This document shows, one piece after another, positions 15,956 to 25,323 of a stretch of DNA of 64,000 nt. The notes beneath the pieces are model-generated. The model did no database searches. It saw only the letters and a list, made by a program, of their open reading frames with translations, and was not told the origin of the DNA. A program made the translations under genes and the position numbers. Origin of the DNA: Synechococcus sp. C9 (GTDB lineage: Bacteria; Cyanobacteriota; Cyanobacteriia; Gloeomargaritales; Gloeomargaritaceae); NCBI RefSeq assembly GCF_022984075.1, contig NZ_JALAAD010000002.1, positions 22,896 to 86,895 of the forward strand. Reading direction: 5' to 3'. The stretch's first letter is position 1. Every line of letters starts with the position of its first letter.

Positions 15956-17002
15956 TCACGATATGGAGTATACATAAGCATTCTCGTCCCGACAATGTAC
16001 TGCACCACATCCATCGCATACCACTATGCGGGTGGAAAGGTCTAGTTTTCCCCAGTGCCAGTTGCACTTAGAACAATGTTGGCTCGTTGCCTCCCATCGG
16101 TCGAGAATGCGAAGTTCCCGCTGGAACTTTTCACTTTTTGCCTTGCACAACTCACGAAACCTACGCCATCCCTGTCTGCTGATTGCTTTAGACAACTTGC
16201 GGTTCTTCATCATTCCCCGCACATTCAAGTCTTCCAAACAAATAACTTGGTTTTCGCTCGTGAGTTTGGTTGACAATTTGTGCAAGAAATCCGTCCGCAT
16301 ATCGTCAATACGACAATGCAGTTTAGCAATTCGCAACCTAGTACGCTCCCACCGATTTGACCCTTTGACCCGGCGGGCTAACTGCTTTTGCAGTTGAGCA
16401 ATCCGGTCGTACAAAGGAGCATAGTCCGGGCTATGGTATTTAGTCTCGTCGCTACAAGCAGCAAAGGTTTTGATGCCTAAATCTACTCCAATGCTGGGAG
16501 ATTTAGCCTCAATGTTCTCCAGTTCTACCTCCACGACAAAACTCAGAAAATACCGCTCCGCACTGTCTTTGATGACCGTAACAGAGCTTGGCTTGCTGGG
16601 TAATGGTCGGCTCCAGATAGGCTTAACGACCCCTATCTTGGCAAGGTACACGCCTTCCCCCTGCAGGGAAAACGCATTACTCATTAAGGTTGCGGATTGG
16701 TTAGTCTTTCTCTTCTTGTATCGTGGTGCCCCTCCTTCCTTGTTGAAAAACTTTTGGTACGCTTCCTCTAAATGCCTCAATGATTGTTGAAGTGCCACAC
16801 TCGACACCTCTTTCAACCACTGCACCGACTCTTTTAGCTTAGTTAGCCGACTCGATAGCTGGTTGTACCCTAAATACTTTCCAACAGCCTGGCAATGAGC
16901 TAAAGCCTCATTCCAAACATACCGAGCACAACCAAATAGTTTAGCTAGGCTGTTTTTCTGTTGGTCTGTAGGATAGAACCGGTATTTATATCGGGCTACC
17001 AT
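15956..17002 (-). CDS. tnpB: IS605-type TnpB (OrfB), C-terminally clipped
   Basis: 348 residues. N-terminal YKYRFYPTDQQKNSLAKLFG; RuvC-I SIGVDLGIKTFAA; RuvC-II VICLEDLNVRGM; zinc ribbon CSKCNWHW...CDGCGA; RuvC-III HCRDENA retains the second Asp. TnpB is an RNA-guided DNA endonuclease that helps retain the transposon. The protein stops just after RuvC-III, and the downstream DNA lacks the right-end omega-RNA sequence seen at 14242 and 25422, so this copy has probably lost its guide RNA. It is divergent from tnpA (35-bp gap), the IS605 layout. Confidence 0.85.
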   Translation of the reverse strand: MVARYKYRFYPTDQQKNSLAKLFGCARYVWNEALAHCQAVGKYLGYNQLSSRLTKLKESVQWLKEVSSVALQQSLRHLEEAYQKFFNKEGGAPRYKKRKTNQSATLMSNAFSLQGEGVYLAKIGVVKPIWSRPLPSKPSSVTVIKDSAERYFLSFVVEVELENIEAKSPSIGVDLGIKTFAACSDETKYHSPDYAPLYDRIAQLQKQLARRVKGSNRWERTRLRIAKLHCRIDDMRTDFLHKLSTKLTSENQVICLEDLNVRGMMKNRKLSKAISRQGWRRFRELCKAKSEKFQRELRILDRWEATSQHCSKCNWHWGKLDLSTRIVVCDGCGAVHCRDENAYVYSIS

Positions 17003-17037
17003 ACGCTAAAATTGAGTCGGTATGTCTATTGTAGCAC

Positions 17038-17436
17038 ATGGAATTTAGAAGAAACCGCAACAGCATATCTAGCCTGCAAGCTCACCTGGTATTCGTCACC
17101 AAGTACAGAAGGAAAGTACTTACTTAAGAAAGTTTGAGACTGATAGAGGAATCCTTCCAAGGTGTGGCAAAAAAGATGGATTTTGCGGTATTGGAGTGCA
17201 ACGGGGAAACAGACCATATCCACCTTCTGATTGCCTACCCACCTAAGTGGTCTATTTCCCAAATAGTGAATGCCTTGAAAGGAGTTTCTAGTAGGAAATA
17301 CGGACAGGCTAAGTTACCAAAACCCTATGGCAAAACAGCTCTGTGGAGTCCTAGCTATTTCGCTTCTAGTGTTGGTGGCGCTCCTCTCCATGTTCTGATT
17401 GCTTACATCCAAAATCAAGAAAAGCCGTCCTGCTAG
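17038..17436 (+). pseudogene. tnpA: IS200/IS605 TnpA (Y1 transposase) with in-frame stop
   Basis: ATG at 17038 gives MEFRRNRNSISSLQAHLVFV, TKYRRKVLT, then TAA, after which the same frame continues ESLRLIEESFQGVAKKMDF, DHIHLLIAYPP (HUH motif) and HVLIAYIQNQEKPS (catalytic Tyr region). One nonsense codon at about codon 31 therefore kills an otherwise complete Y1 single-strand transposase. It is divergent from tnpB at 15956-17002. Confidence 0.85.
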
Positions 17437-17776
17437 GCGTAGCCGTGCCGGAGGCATTGGACGGGATTTTAGACCCAATTCTTTGATAACAGGTACTCAC
17501 AGAAATCAGGTTCCGGCGCGCTTCCCATGTGGTTACTGTTTCAATCTCCGATAGGTTTGCTTTAGCCTCGTCCCTTCAGCCGGGATAGTGCAGAAAGCTT
17601 GTAGCAATCTCACTTAAATTGTGAATAAAACTTTTATGCTCAGAGCGTATGTTGCAAGGCGTTGCCCTATTTTGATGGCTTGTGTGGCGTAGCCATGTAA
17701 CCTTGCTATCAAAGCCTATGATAGTTTTTCGATAAAATTGATAGGAAAAATGTTACTTTAATTTTCACCATCATCC
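17437..17776. other. Non-coding interval upstream of the replication region
   Basis: No coding frame is supported. It begins with GGCGTAGCCGTGCCGGAGGC, a short palindromic sequence of the kind dispersed in cyanobacterial genomes; a related GGCGTAGCC occurs at about 17690. The last 60 nt before 17777 are AT-rich and probably hold the promoter of the next gene. Confidence 0.4.
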
Positions 17777-18634
17777 ATGAGCGCATCGCAACTTGGAAAA
17801 ACCAAGCCACCAACGGAGTGGCGGGAGTACCCGGAACCGATTGATAACCAGCAGGTCATCCGCACCCTGGAGCAAGCGCTGCAGGATTTGGAGAAAATAG
17901 GGGATGTTACCATTCCCAAGGAAACGCATCTCGCCATCCGTGAGATTGAAGATGCAAAACTCAGAGAGGAACGCATTTTTGCAGTCCTAGAAGCGGCGGG
18001 GGTAGCCTCCCTCCCCTTTAGTACACCTCTATCCCTACTGTTTTTGCTGTTGGGTTGGCGACAGGGGGTGCGCTATGAGAAGGTGCGGCGACTTGTGGCG
18101 TTGATGAAGGAGTTGGATGAGGCGTTCAAAGAACAAGGGATAGAAATGACCGCCCTGGTGGAACATCCGACCAACGAGCCTGTGGACCTTTTGCTGAGGT
18201 TTCCCGGCAAGCATTTCTTTTTGCTTTGCATCCGTTCTTATGGGGATGCGGAGGTGGTTTTTAATGAAAAGCGGCAAAGATTCTTCCAAAAAAAGCCCGA
18301 TGACAAGGGTTTACGCTCAATTCTTTTAGACCCGGTTGACACTTTAATGCAACACGTTGTCTGGTTGCAAAAACACTACCGCCCATTTTTCGGCGGGACT
18401 TCCCGCGCTGCCAAACGACCTTTGCCCCGCATCCTGGTGATCTGGAAGCCCAGCCGTTTAGCACAACATCGGGAGGAATTGTATGAAACCTTTGGGGAAG
18501 CGAAGGTTTTGTCAGCTCGTTATGAAAAAGGTGGTAGCCTCTTTGCGGTGAACCGGGAGGATGTGGTAGTCTTTGTCAAAGAGTATTTAGCATTTCGTAT
18601 CAACAAGGAGCGAGGCGATGAGCGGGTAGATTGA
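17777..18634 (+). CDS. Conserved hypothetical protein preceding the rep gene
   Basis: 285 residues, not recognised with certainty. Residues 1-75 are hydrophilic; FLLLGWRQGVRYEKVRRLV is near 95-113; a middle block PVDLLLRFPGKHFFLLCIRS followed by GDAEVVFNEKRQRFF has the D-x(n)-hydrophobic-strand-x-NEK spacing loosely reminiscent of PD-(D/E)xK nucleases, but I would not call it one. The C-terminal PRILVIWKPSRLAQHREEL is well ordered. Position 206 bp upstream of the replication gene on the same strand suggests a role in plasmid maintenance. The start is the ATG at 17777. Confidence 0.6.
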   Translation: MSASQLGKTKPPTEWREYPEPIDNQQVIRTLEQALQDLEKIGDVTIPKETHLAIREIEDAKLREERIFAVLEAAGVASLPFSTPLSLLFLLLGWRQGVRYEKVRRLVALMKELDEAFKEQGIEMTALVEHPTNEPVDLLLRFPGKHFFLLCIRSYGDAEVVFNEKRQRFFQKKPDDKGLRSILLDPVDTLMQHVVWLQKHYRPFFGGTSRAAKRPLPRILVIWKPSRLAQHREELYETFGEAKVLSARYEKGGSLFAVNREDVVVFVKEYLAFRINKERGDERVD

Positions 18635-18839
18635 AAAATTCTTTTGAAATAGGGGGAAGAGATTAGGTCTGGTTCAGACACTCTCTCCCGATTAGGTTGC
18701 GCCCACCAGTGAAAGGGCTTGCAAAAAAACACCAATCTCTTTGCCAGGGGATTTAGGTGTTATTTGCACTATAGCATAAGCAAGCATCTTTTCGTAGTGG
18801 TGGCGTGACGCAGGCAAAAATCCTGACCAGTCACCAGTG

Positions 18840-21800
18840 ATGCTTCCCAGAATTGTTCCCCAAACCATAGAGAGTGTTGTCGCACCTGCCCTACCCGAGC
18901 CGGTACTGCGGGAGTTTCGGGCATCCGCCATCCCCGATGACCTGACCCTCGCCAATATCGCAATCCTCACCGGGGAGCCTTTACTCGAGGAGTTGACCGG
19001 GAGTGCGCTCGGCGAGTTGGGCGGTCACAGCCAGCAGTACTGCACCCAGGCAGTCAAGAAAATCCTCGCCAAATATGAAACGGTAGCGGCAGGGGGAGCC
19101 TGGGTCTGTTACGGGCAGACGCTCGACGGGGAGAAGGGGAGCATCCCGGTCATCAAACCCTTTCGCCCCCGCAGGGTCACCCAGGGCACCGGCATCACCC
19201 AAAAACAGAAGGTCATCAAGTATGAAACGCCCGTCGGTGCCAAAGGCACGCCCATCCTACCCGTTGTCCCAGAGAAATATATTCAACTCATTGAACAGCG
19301 ATTTGGGGTGAGGATTCCCCGGGAGATACCCTTCTGGCAGGCAGTTTTAGCCAATCCCGCCATCCCCTTGTCCATTCACGAGGGACCCAAAAAAGCCCTA
19401 ACCGCCATTGCCCAGGGTCTGCCTGCCATTGCCATCCGGGGGGTGACCATGTGGCGGTTGAAAGGCACGGATTTCCTTAGCGATGAATTGGAAACCTTTG
19501 CCCAGAAGGGACGCCGGATTTTCCTGTTTTTTGACCAGGACAGCGCCCCCAAGACCCGTAGAAATGTGTTCAAGCAGGCGGTGAAACTGGGGCAAGCCTT
19601 CACCCGCCACGGTTGTGATTTCCGTGCCGTCACCTGGGAACCGACCCTCGGCAAAGGCATTGATGATGTACTGTTCACGATTGCCCCGGAACACCGCTGG
19701 GAGTGGTTGGGCACCCTGTTGGACAACACCCGCAACATCCGCCAACTCAACCGGGAACAGGCGGTGGAAACGGCTCTGACCCGCCTGGAATCTTCACAAA
19801 AATTAACCTACCCGGTGGAACGGCATACGGAGTCAGCCTATCTGCCGGAATTGCCTGCTTTGTCTGCCCATGCCATTCACGGGTTATGCGCCCCCATGAA
19901 CAGCGGCAAAACCTATCGGATTGGGCAGGATTGGGTGTCGGCTTGGAAAGCCCAACGGGAGCATTTTGTGATTGTGCTGACTCCCTTGAACAGTTTGGGG
20001 GAACAGACGGCACAGCACTGGGGCTTGCCCCACATCCACAGCTTCCCCAACAGCGAGGCGGGGCAAAAAGGGTTGGAAGCCTGTATGCGCCATGCAGGGG
20101 GGTTGGTGTTGTGCCCCGATTCCCTGCACCGGCTCCCGGAGTGGGTGTGGAGTCAGCAAATCTTGCTGGTGCTGGATGAGGCCAACCAGGTTTTGGAACA
20201 CCTGGTGCGGGGGCAAACCTTGGGCAAGCGTTGGTCGTGGATTAATTGTCGGTTTGTCCAACTAGCGCAGAGTGCCCAAGCCATCGTCGCTTCCGAAGCC
20301 AATTTGCCCGACCGTGCCCTCGACCTGCTCAAAGTGCTGAGCAAAAAAGAGACGGTGCGGCTGTTTACGCATAGGAAACACCAACAACCCTGGCAAATCA
20401 CCTTTTATACCGGCTGTAGTCAGCACAACTCTGGGTTCTTTGCCGAATTGCTGGCGCAATTGCAAGCGGGTCACAAGCTGATGTTTGTGAGTAGCTCGAA
20501 ATTTGCGGGGCAGAGGCTCGAGGGGATGGTGCAGGCGGTACTCCCCCAGCTGAAGGTGGTGCGGATTGATTCGGATACTAATGAGGGCAGTGCCTTCACG
20601 GACTTTTTTGAGCAACCCGACCAATGGCTGGAAGACCAGCAACCCGATATACTCATCTGTTCCCCGTCGGTGAAATCGGGGGTGAGTATCCAGGGGGGTC
20701 TGCCGCCAGAACAAGCCTACTTCCATTCGGTGTGGGGTTATTTCCCCTCGGGCACCACCGATATTCATCTGCAATTGTTGGGGCGATTCCGTCCTGCCGT
20801 GCCTCGTCATATTTATTGTCCGCCGGTGGTGTTCTCCGACTCGGATGAGAGTAGCCTGTCTGCCCAGGTGATTGGGCGGGAATTACGCAAGACAGCCCAG
20901 GCACTCACCCAATGGCTGGGTTTGAGTCATTTACTGGACATCCCGGATGAAGCAACCGAGCGCATCCAAAATGCCCTGTTTGAGTTTTACGCCCAATCCC
21001 ATGCGGTTCACGGTGCCATGCGGCGGGCGAGTTTGGACTACCTGGTTCAGCGATTGCAACAGGACGGACATCAAATCACCTACCAAGCCCTGCAACTGTC
21101 TGCCCCAATCAGGGAATTGATGGGCACCGTGCACCGTGCCATCGAGTACCAGAAAGCGGAAAACCTGGCAAACGCCCACCTGGAGCCAGAACACACGGTG
21201 GACTGGGCACAGCAAACGCTCCAATCCCAGTGCAGTTTGGCGGACCGCTACCGTGCCCAAAAGGTGTTGTTGCAACAGGACTTTCCCGGGGTGGATTTCA
21301 ACGATGTGGGTATCTGCCTGCAAGCGGTGGTGGAGGACTACAGTGCCCTCCTCAAGGGGGTGAAGTTGCAGGTGCACGCCGAAAACCCGGAACTGGTGAA
21401 ACTCCAGGATGCCTACAAAGTGCGGGAGATTTTGCACAACCAAACCCTCAAGGGCATCCACAAACTGCCCAAGGGCACCATCTGCGCCCTGCTCATTAAC
21501 ACCTTGCGGGTCTTGGAACTGTTGGACAAGACGTACAGCAACCAGAGTGCCCTGGTGCAGGAGATAAAGGCACTGGCGTTGCATCACCGGCGCTTGATTG
21601 AGCGATACCTGCATTTGCACATCAAGCCAGAGCAAACCGGGGTGCATATCGTCAATAAACTCCTGAGACGTTTGGGGTTAGAGCCAAAAGCGATTGCCCG
21701 CCCGGGCACCAAAGAGCGGGAACGGCATTACCAAGTGGTAGGGAGCGAATTGCGGCGTGCCTTGTTGTCCGCCTACCGCAGTCGGTTGTCCAGCCTACGT

Positions 21801-21947
21801 CCACCGTTTTCATCCAATAATCTGGAGGTAAACCTAAATCGTGGACGGGGTGTCAGTACAGAACTCCCACATCCGGGTGGGGGAACGGAAAATGCAGTAC
21901 AACAGCCCAATCCACCGCCGGGGAGGGAAGACATTTCTCCCTGTTGA
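18840..21947 (+). CDS. CyRepA1-family plasmid replication protein
   Basis: About 1035 residues. The N-terminal third carries the DUF3854/Toprim-like region (SIHEGPKKALTAIAQGLPAI, LFFDQDSAPKTRRNV, GKGIDDVL) expected of a primase; the middle part carries a helicase core with Walker A-like CAPMNSGKTYRIGQ, Walker B LLVLDEANQVLEHL and a motif VI region QLLGRFRP. This primase-helicase fusion is the hallmark of CyRepA1, the replication initiator of plasmids such as Synechocystis pSYSA. ATG at 18840 is chosen over the GTG at 18837. The upstream 200 bp may hold the origin or a copy-control RNA, as antisense control is known for pSYSA; neither can be seen directly. Confidence 0.85.
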   Translation: MLPRIVPQTIESVVAPALPEPVLREFRASAIPDDLTLANIAILTGEPLLEELTGSALGELGGHSQQYCTQAVKKILAKYETVAAGGAWVCYGQTLDGEKGSIPVIKPFRPRRVTQGTGITQKQKVIKYETPVGAKGTPILPVVPEKYIQLIEQRFGVRIPREIPFWQAVLANPAIPLSIHEGPKKALTAIAQGLPAIAIRGVTMWRLKGTDFLSDELETFAQKGRRIFLFFDQDSAPKTRRNVFKQAVKLGQAFTRHGCDFRAVTWEPTLGKGIDDVLFTIAPEHRWEWLGTLLDNTRNIRQLNREQAVETALTRLESSQKLTYPVERHTESAYLPELPALSAHAIHGLCAPMNSGKTYRIGQDWVSAWKAQREHFVIVLTPLNSLGEQTAQHWGLPHIHSFPNSEAGQKGLEACMRHAGGLVLCPDSLHRLPEWVWSQQILLVLDEANQVLEHLVRGQTLGKRWSWINCRFVQLAQSAQAIVASEANLPDRALDLLKVLSKKETVRLFTHRKHQQPWQITFYTGCSQHNSGFFAELLAQLQAGHKLMFVSSSKFAGQRLEGMVQAVLPQLKVVRIDSDTNEGSAFTDFFEQPDQWLEDQQPDILICSPSVKSGVSIQGGLPPEQAYFHSVWGYFPSGTTDIHLQLLGRFRPAVPRHIYCPPVVFSDSDESSLSAQVIGRELRKTAQALTQWLGLSHLLDIPDEATERIQNALFEFYAQSHAVHGAMRRASLDYLVQRLQQDGHQITYQALQLSAPIRELMGTVHRAIEYQKAENLANAHLEPEHTVDWAQQTLQSQCSLADRYRAQKVLLQQDFPGVDFNDVGICLQAVVEDYSALLKGVKLQVHAENPELVKLQDAYKVREILHNQTLKGIHKLPKGTICALLINTLRVLELLDKTYSNQSALVQEIKALALHHRRLIERYLHLHIKPEQTGVHIVNKLLRRLGLEPKAIARPGTKERERHYQVVGSELRRALLSAYRSRLSSLRPPFSSNNLEVNLNRGRGVSTELPHPGGGTENAVQQPNPPPGREDISPC

Positions 21948-22267
21948 GACCCCAAACAAGGGAATTTGAAGGGATTTCCCCCTGCTGGATAGCTGAGGGG
22001 ACCAGGGGAATGTGTGGGTTGGGTCCCTGTTCAAGGATGTATGTCGTCACCGGTGCATCTGTTCACCTAGGTTGGGGGAGCAACGGGCAATCCCCATCGG
22101 CAAAACATGGGGTTTTCTCTCATGGAAGTAGTCAGAATAGAGGAGTGAGGGTGGAGGTGTGAGATGGCGGCTTAAAGAAGGGCGCAAGGATGTGGAAGTT
22201 CGAAAATGTCCACAGAGAATATGCTAATTTATGTCAAAACATACTTGGCTGGGATTAATAAATATCC
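21948..22267. other. Non-coding interval after the rep gene
   Basis: No gene is supported. It contains several G-rich inverted segments and the hairpin terminator at 22092-22116. The remainder is unremarkable. Confidence 0.4.
22092..22116 (+). terminator. Rho-independent terminator candidate downstream of rep
   Basis: CCCCAT at 22092-22097 pairs with ATGGGG at 22107-22112 over a 9-nt loop and is followed by TTTTCTCT, a standard intrinsic terminator layout about 150 bp after the rep stop. Confidence 0.6.
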
Positions 22268-22831
22268 ATGCAGGAAGTACTCACCCAACATCTTTCCACC
22301 GCCGAATACTTGGCATGGGAGGAGCAACAAGAAGAGAAACATGAATACGAAGACGGCAGAATTTATGCCATGGCGGGAGCCAGCGAAAATCACATCATTA
22401 TCACCGATAACTGCACCGCCTTCCTTGTCCCGAAACTGCGAAGTGGTCCGTGTCGCTCCTTTTCCTCAGATATGCGGGTTAACATAACCGAAAACATCTA
22501 TTACTATCCCGACCTGCTAATTACCTGTGACGAGCGGGACCGCCTGCATAGAAATCACAAAAGCTATCCTTGCCTGATTATGGAAGTACTATCGGAATCC
22601 ACAGAAGCACGGGACCGGGGTGTGAAATTTGCCCACTATCAAACCATTGAATCTTTACAAGAATATGTTCTCATCAGTCAATCAGCACAACGAATAGAAG
22701 TCTTTCGCCGTTACAATAGCAAACTATGGCTTCTGCAAACCTACACTACAGGGGAAACCATTCAACTACAGAGCATCAATCTGGAGATTCCTATTGCTGA
22801 AATTTATGCAGGCATTGACTTTGGGGATTAA
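22268..22831 (+). CDS. Uma2-family endonuclease
   Basis: 187 residues with the Uma2 (PD-(D/E)xK fold) pattern: EEKHEYEDGRIYAMAGAS, SSDMRVNI...YYYPDLLITCD, PCLIMEVLSESTEARDRGVK, AHYQTIESLQEYVLISQ. The conserved D..(x)n..EV(L)S..T core is present. Uma2 proteins are greatly expanded in cyanobacteria and of unclear function, possibly linked to mobile elements. The start ATG at 22268 fits the family (MQEVLTQHLSTAEYLAWEE). Two further copies lie at 28386 and 29104. Confidence 0.85.
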   Translation: MQEVLTQHLSTAEYLAWEEQQEEKHEYEDGRIYAMAGASENHIIITDNCTAFLVPKLRSGPCRSFSSDMRVNITENIYYYPDLLITCDERDRLHRNHKSYPCLIMEVLSESTEARDRGVKFAHYQTIESLQEYVLISQSAQRIEVFRRYNSKLWLLQTYTTGETIQLQSINLEIPIAEIYAGIDFGD

Positions 22832-22854
22832 ACCTAACAACTTAAACAAATCCG

Positions 22855-23709
22855 TTGCGTACTGACACGATTTTCTATCAACTGTCTCAGACCTTTCCCA
22901 CCCTATTGATGGAGCTATTGGGGGAAGACCCTGCCAGCATCGCCAGCTATCAGTTCACCTCGGTAGAAGTGAAGGAAAAAGCCTTTCGCTTCGATGGGAT
23001 ATTCCTGCCCCAAAGTGAGGATAAAACTATTTGGTTTGTAGAAGTGCAGTTCCAAAAGGTGAATGAATTTTACAGCCAGTTATTTAGCGAGATATTTCTA
23101 TTTTTGCAACAGTACCGCCCGGTGCAGGATTGGGGGGTGTTGGTGTTGTTTCCAGACCGGCAGGCGGAACCAGCTCTAAGTAAGCAATATCGGGAATTGC
23201 AGGGGAGAGTGCGGGCTATTTATCTGAATGAATTAGAACCGGGGACATCGGTGATATTGGGGCTGGTGAAATTAGTCGTTACCCCAGAAACGGAAGTTAT
23301 TAAAGCGGCACAGGCGTTGGTGGCAATGGGGCAGGGGGTGGATGGTTTGCTAGAATTTGTGGAGACGATATTGATTTACAAGTTAAAGACCTTGAGCCGA
23401 GAGGAGATAGAGCGGATGTTTACCCTAGGAGATTTACGGCAGACGCGGGTGTATCAAGAAGCCAAGCAAGAAGGACACCAAGAAGGCTGGAAAGAAGGGT
23501 GGAAGGAAGGGTGGCACGCAGGGGAGCAGAGGGGTAGAACCATAGCATTACGGGAAACCCTTTACCGCCAAATCGCCCGCAAGTTTGGCAGGGTGCCAGA
23601 TAGCATCAGCACTAAACTAGAACAGTTATCCTTAGAGCAACTGGGGGCATTTGCGGAAGCCATCATTGACATCTCTTCCCTGGAGGAGTTGGAAAATCTC
23701 AAGTTGTAA
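22855..23709 (+). CDS. DUF2887 / Rpn-family nuclease-like protein
   Basis: 284 residues from a TTG start at 22855, 24 nt after the Uma2 stop. RTDTIFYQLSQTFPTLLMEL, SVEVKEKAFRFDGIFLP and TIWFVEVQFQK...FYSQLFSEIFLFLQQY are the DUF2887 signature of PD-(D/E)xK proteins related to recombination-promoting Rpn nucleases. The acidic D(GIF) and E-V-Q residues form the putative catalytic core. The C-terminus has a repetitive basic-aromatic stretch (EGWKEGWKEGW, about 212-224) and an amphipathic tail. Common in cyanobacteria; activity not shown. Confidence 0.8.
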   Translation: MRTDTIFYQLSQTFPTLLMELLGEDPASIASYQFTSVEVKEKAFRFDGIFLPQSEDKTIWFVEVQFQKVNEFYSQLFSEIFLFLQQYRPVQDWGVLVLFPDRQAEPALSKQYRELQGRVRAIYLNELEPGTSVILGLVKLVVTPETEVIKAAQALVAMGQGVDGLLEFVETILIYKLKTLSREEIERMFTLGDLRQTRVYQEAKQEGHQEGWKEGWKEGWHAGEQRGRTIALRETLYRQIARKFGRVPDSISTKLEQLSLEQLGAFAEAIIDISSLEELENLKL

Positions 23710-23738
23710 GTCGTATATCAGGAAGGTGAATTAGGGAG

Positions 23739-24068
23739 ATGAATATAGATTACTCTGTATATCCAGATCAGGAATTGGTTAGTTTAGATACGGACGAGGA
23801 CAAGGCGGATTACCTGCACCGGATTTGTGCCGCTTGGGACTTTGGTATTTTGCCTACAGAGGATACCTTCAAATTATTTGCGAATTGGGAGCATATTTTC
23901 CGCAAATATCCTTGTTATGGCTCCCCAGCTTACCAAGCATTTCAAGAATACTTTGGTTGGGAATTATTGGAGGATACCAATGTGTATTACGGATTGAAAG
24001 ATTATTGGAAAGAGGTAGATAACATTGATGGTAGATGTTATCCTGACCCTTGTGAACATATGATCTAA
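23739..24068 (+). CDS. Small hypothetical protein
   Basis: 109 residues, acidic and rich in Tyr/Trp (EDKADYLHRICAAWDFGILP, GLKDYWKEVDNI). Not recognised. AGGGAG lies just before the ATG, and it is followed after 4 bp by the next gene, so it is likely translated and in the same operon as 24073-24806. Confidence 0.5.
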   Translation: MNIDYSVYPDQELVSLDTDEDKADYLHRICAAWDFGILPTEDTFKLFANWEHIFRKYPCYGSPAYQAFQEYFGWELLEDTNVYYGLKDYWKEVDNIDGRCYPDPCEHMI

Positions 24069-24072
24069 ATTC

Positions 24073-24546
24073 ATGCAACCATTTATCCCCCAAAATCTTG
24101 ACCCAATTGCTCTAGGTATTCTTAATGTACTTACGCAACATTCTGAGTCTAATTATATAATTCTTGGAGAATATTTTGCCTTGAAACATTACTTGGATTA
24201 TCGTGATACTAATTACCATGACCAAAAAAAAGAGCCTGCTCCCCGTAACTTTGCCCAGAGTTGCTTAGATTTACACAACAGCGGTGACTCCAAGGGACCA
24301 GAACGACGGTTCCGCTCGCTACTCGATACTGACTTGGTGGATATTCAATCACCGATCACGGCTCTAGTACGACAAATCAAGAGCAAAAAGGATAGAAAAA
24401 TAGAGGTTTATTATCCCGAACTCATCGCCGATTTGAGAAATTGGGATCCTCCTGATCAATTTATCCAAGACAAGTGGGCTAAAACTTTCTGGGGAGTGGC
24501 ATCATCTCCAGACATACCGGTTGAAGAAACAGAGGAAGAAGTATGA
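24073..24546 (+). CDS. Hypothetical protein, possibly a nucleotidyltransferase remnant
   Basis: 157 residues. The start LDPIALGILNVLTQHSESNY, then ILGEYFALKHYLDYRDTNYH, recalls the opening of AbiEii-type nucleotidyltransferases (GG-x-AL..YL.YR.T.D), but the two-Gly and D-x-D residues are not conserved and the rest does not fit, so it may be a degenerate or internally deleted relative. Its stop overlaps the next start by 4 bp (ATGA), implying translational coupling with the DUF4258 gene. Confidence 0.45.
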   Translation: MQPFIPQNLDPIALGILNVLTQHSESNYIILGEYFALKHYLDYRDTNYHDQKKEPAPRNFAQSCLDLHNSGDSKGPERRFRSLLDTDLVDIQSPITALVRQIKSKKDRKIEVYYPELIADLRNWDPPDQFIQDKWAKTFWGVASSPDIPVEETEEEV

Positions 24547-24806
24547 ATCAAATCCGATTTACAACTCATGCCTTGGAAGAAATGCGCCGTCGGGGTATCA
24601 CTCAAGAACAGGTAAAAGCGGTTCTTGCCAGTCCGGGACAAATCTTACCAGGACGAAATCAACGCATGATCTATCAGTCAAAGATGGAATGGGGCAGTGG
24701 CAAACCCTATTTACTGCGAGTATTCGTAGATGAAAGGGAGTCCCCAAGTCTGGTAATTACCGTTTACCGCACCAGCAAAATTCAAAAGTATTGGAGGATG
24801 CCATGA
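24543..24806 (+). CDS. DUF4258 toxin-like protein
   Basis: 87 residues. IRFTTHALEEMRRRGITQEQ then VKAVLASPGQIL and LLRVFVDERESPSLVITVYR-TSKI form the compact alpha-beta fold of DUF4258 (RelE/BrnT-like). It is paired through a 4-bp overlap with the DUF2283 gene, the usual two-gene toxin-antitoxin arrangement in cyanobacteria. It appears intact. Confidence 0.8.
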   Translation: MNQIRFTTHALEEMRRRGITQEQVKAVLASPGQILPGRNQRMIYQSKMEWGSGKPYLLRVFVDERESPSLVITVYRTSKIQKYWRMP

Positions 24807-25012
24807 AAATCATTTACGACCCAGAAGTGGATGTGTTGAGAATTTTATTTCAAGACATACCCATTAGTGACAGTGACGAAGATGAAACTGGTATCATTTT
24901 TGACTTTGATGACCAGGGTAATGTAATTGGATTGGAAGTGTTAGATGCTTCTAAACGTATTGATGACCCCCAAACTGTCAGCTACATGATTGCAAGACCC
25001 ACAACTCATTGA
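24803..25012 (+). CDS. DUF2283 antitoxin-like protein
   Basis: 69 residues, MKIIYDPEVDVLRILFQDIP then GIIFDFDDQGNVIGLEVLDA-SKR, the full DUF2283 pattern. The ATGA overlap with the DUF4258 stop sets the start at 24803. A separate damaged DUF2283 gene is at 41079-41255. Confidence 0.85.
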   Translation: MKIIYDPEVDVLRILFQDIPISDSDEDETGIIFDFDDQGNVIGLEVLDASKRIDDPQTVSYMIARPTTH

Positions 25013-25035
25013 TTCACGTAAATAAGGAGGCAACG

Positions 25036-25066
25036 ATGCACCAACTCGCTGTTGTTATTGAAAAGG
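25036..25066 (+). pseudogene. 5' fragment of a HicB-like antitoxin gene
   Basis: A good ribosome-binding site (AAGGAGG) precedes ATG at 25036, giving MHQLAVVIEK, the usual start of HicB antitoxins. The frame is cut at codon 10 by the miniature element at 25067; no downstream part is found on its other side. Confidence 0.5.
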
Positions 25067-25323
25067 GGTAGTACTCTCTTTGTAATGCTCAAGAAATGGT
25101 GACAAGGACTCTGTAGCGGGTAGGTAGCTTTACTTCTCCAGGGAGAAGCATCACGGGGTAGGGTTAGACATTGCTCAAATATCCATGAGATAAGGCTTTG
25201 CGGGAATTAACTCCCTAGAACTTAGAGAGCCTACCGTCTGGAATGGTATCCACTCCCTTGGGAAGGCATGGTGCTGATTGTGGTATTATTGTAATAACAA
25301 ACAATTACTTGGATAGCACTACC
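25067..25323. mobile_element. 257-bp MITE, family GGTAGTGCTATC (copy 1)
   Basis: It begins GGTAGTACTCTCTTTGTAAT and ends TTACTTGGATAGCACTACC, the same termini as the element at 53504-53784. Shared internal blocks include ATGAGATAA(A/G)G, GGGAATT and CTCCCTAG. No reading frame is present. The flanks differ (hicB start left, hsdS fragment right), so no target duplication is seen and the junction may have been rearranged. Confidence 0.7.

Noticed and set aside
20931..21647. 238-codon minus-strand frame opposite the rep gene
   Set aside because: Antisense shadow of codon bias; no start signal and no recognisable domain, while the sense frame is a complete CyRepA1.
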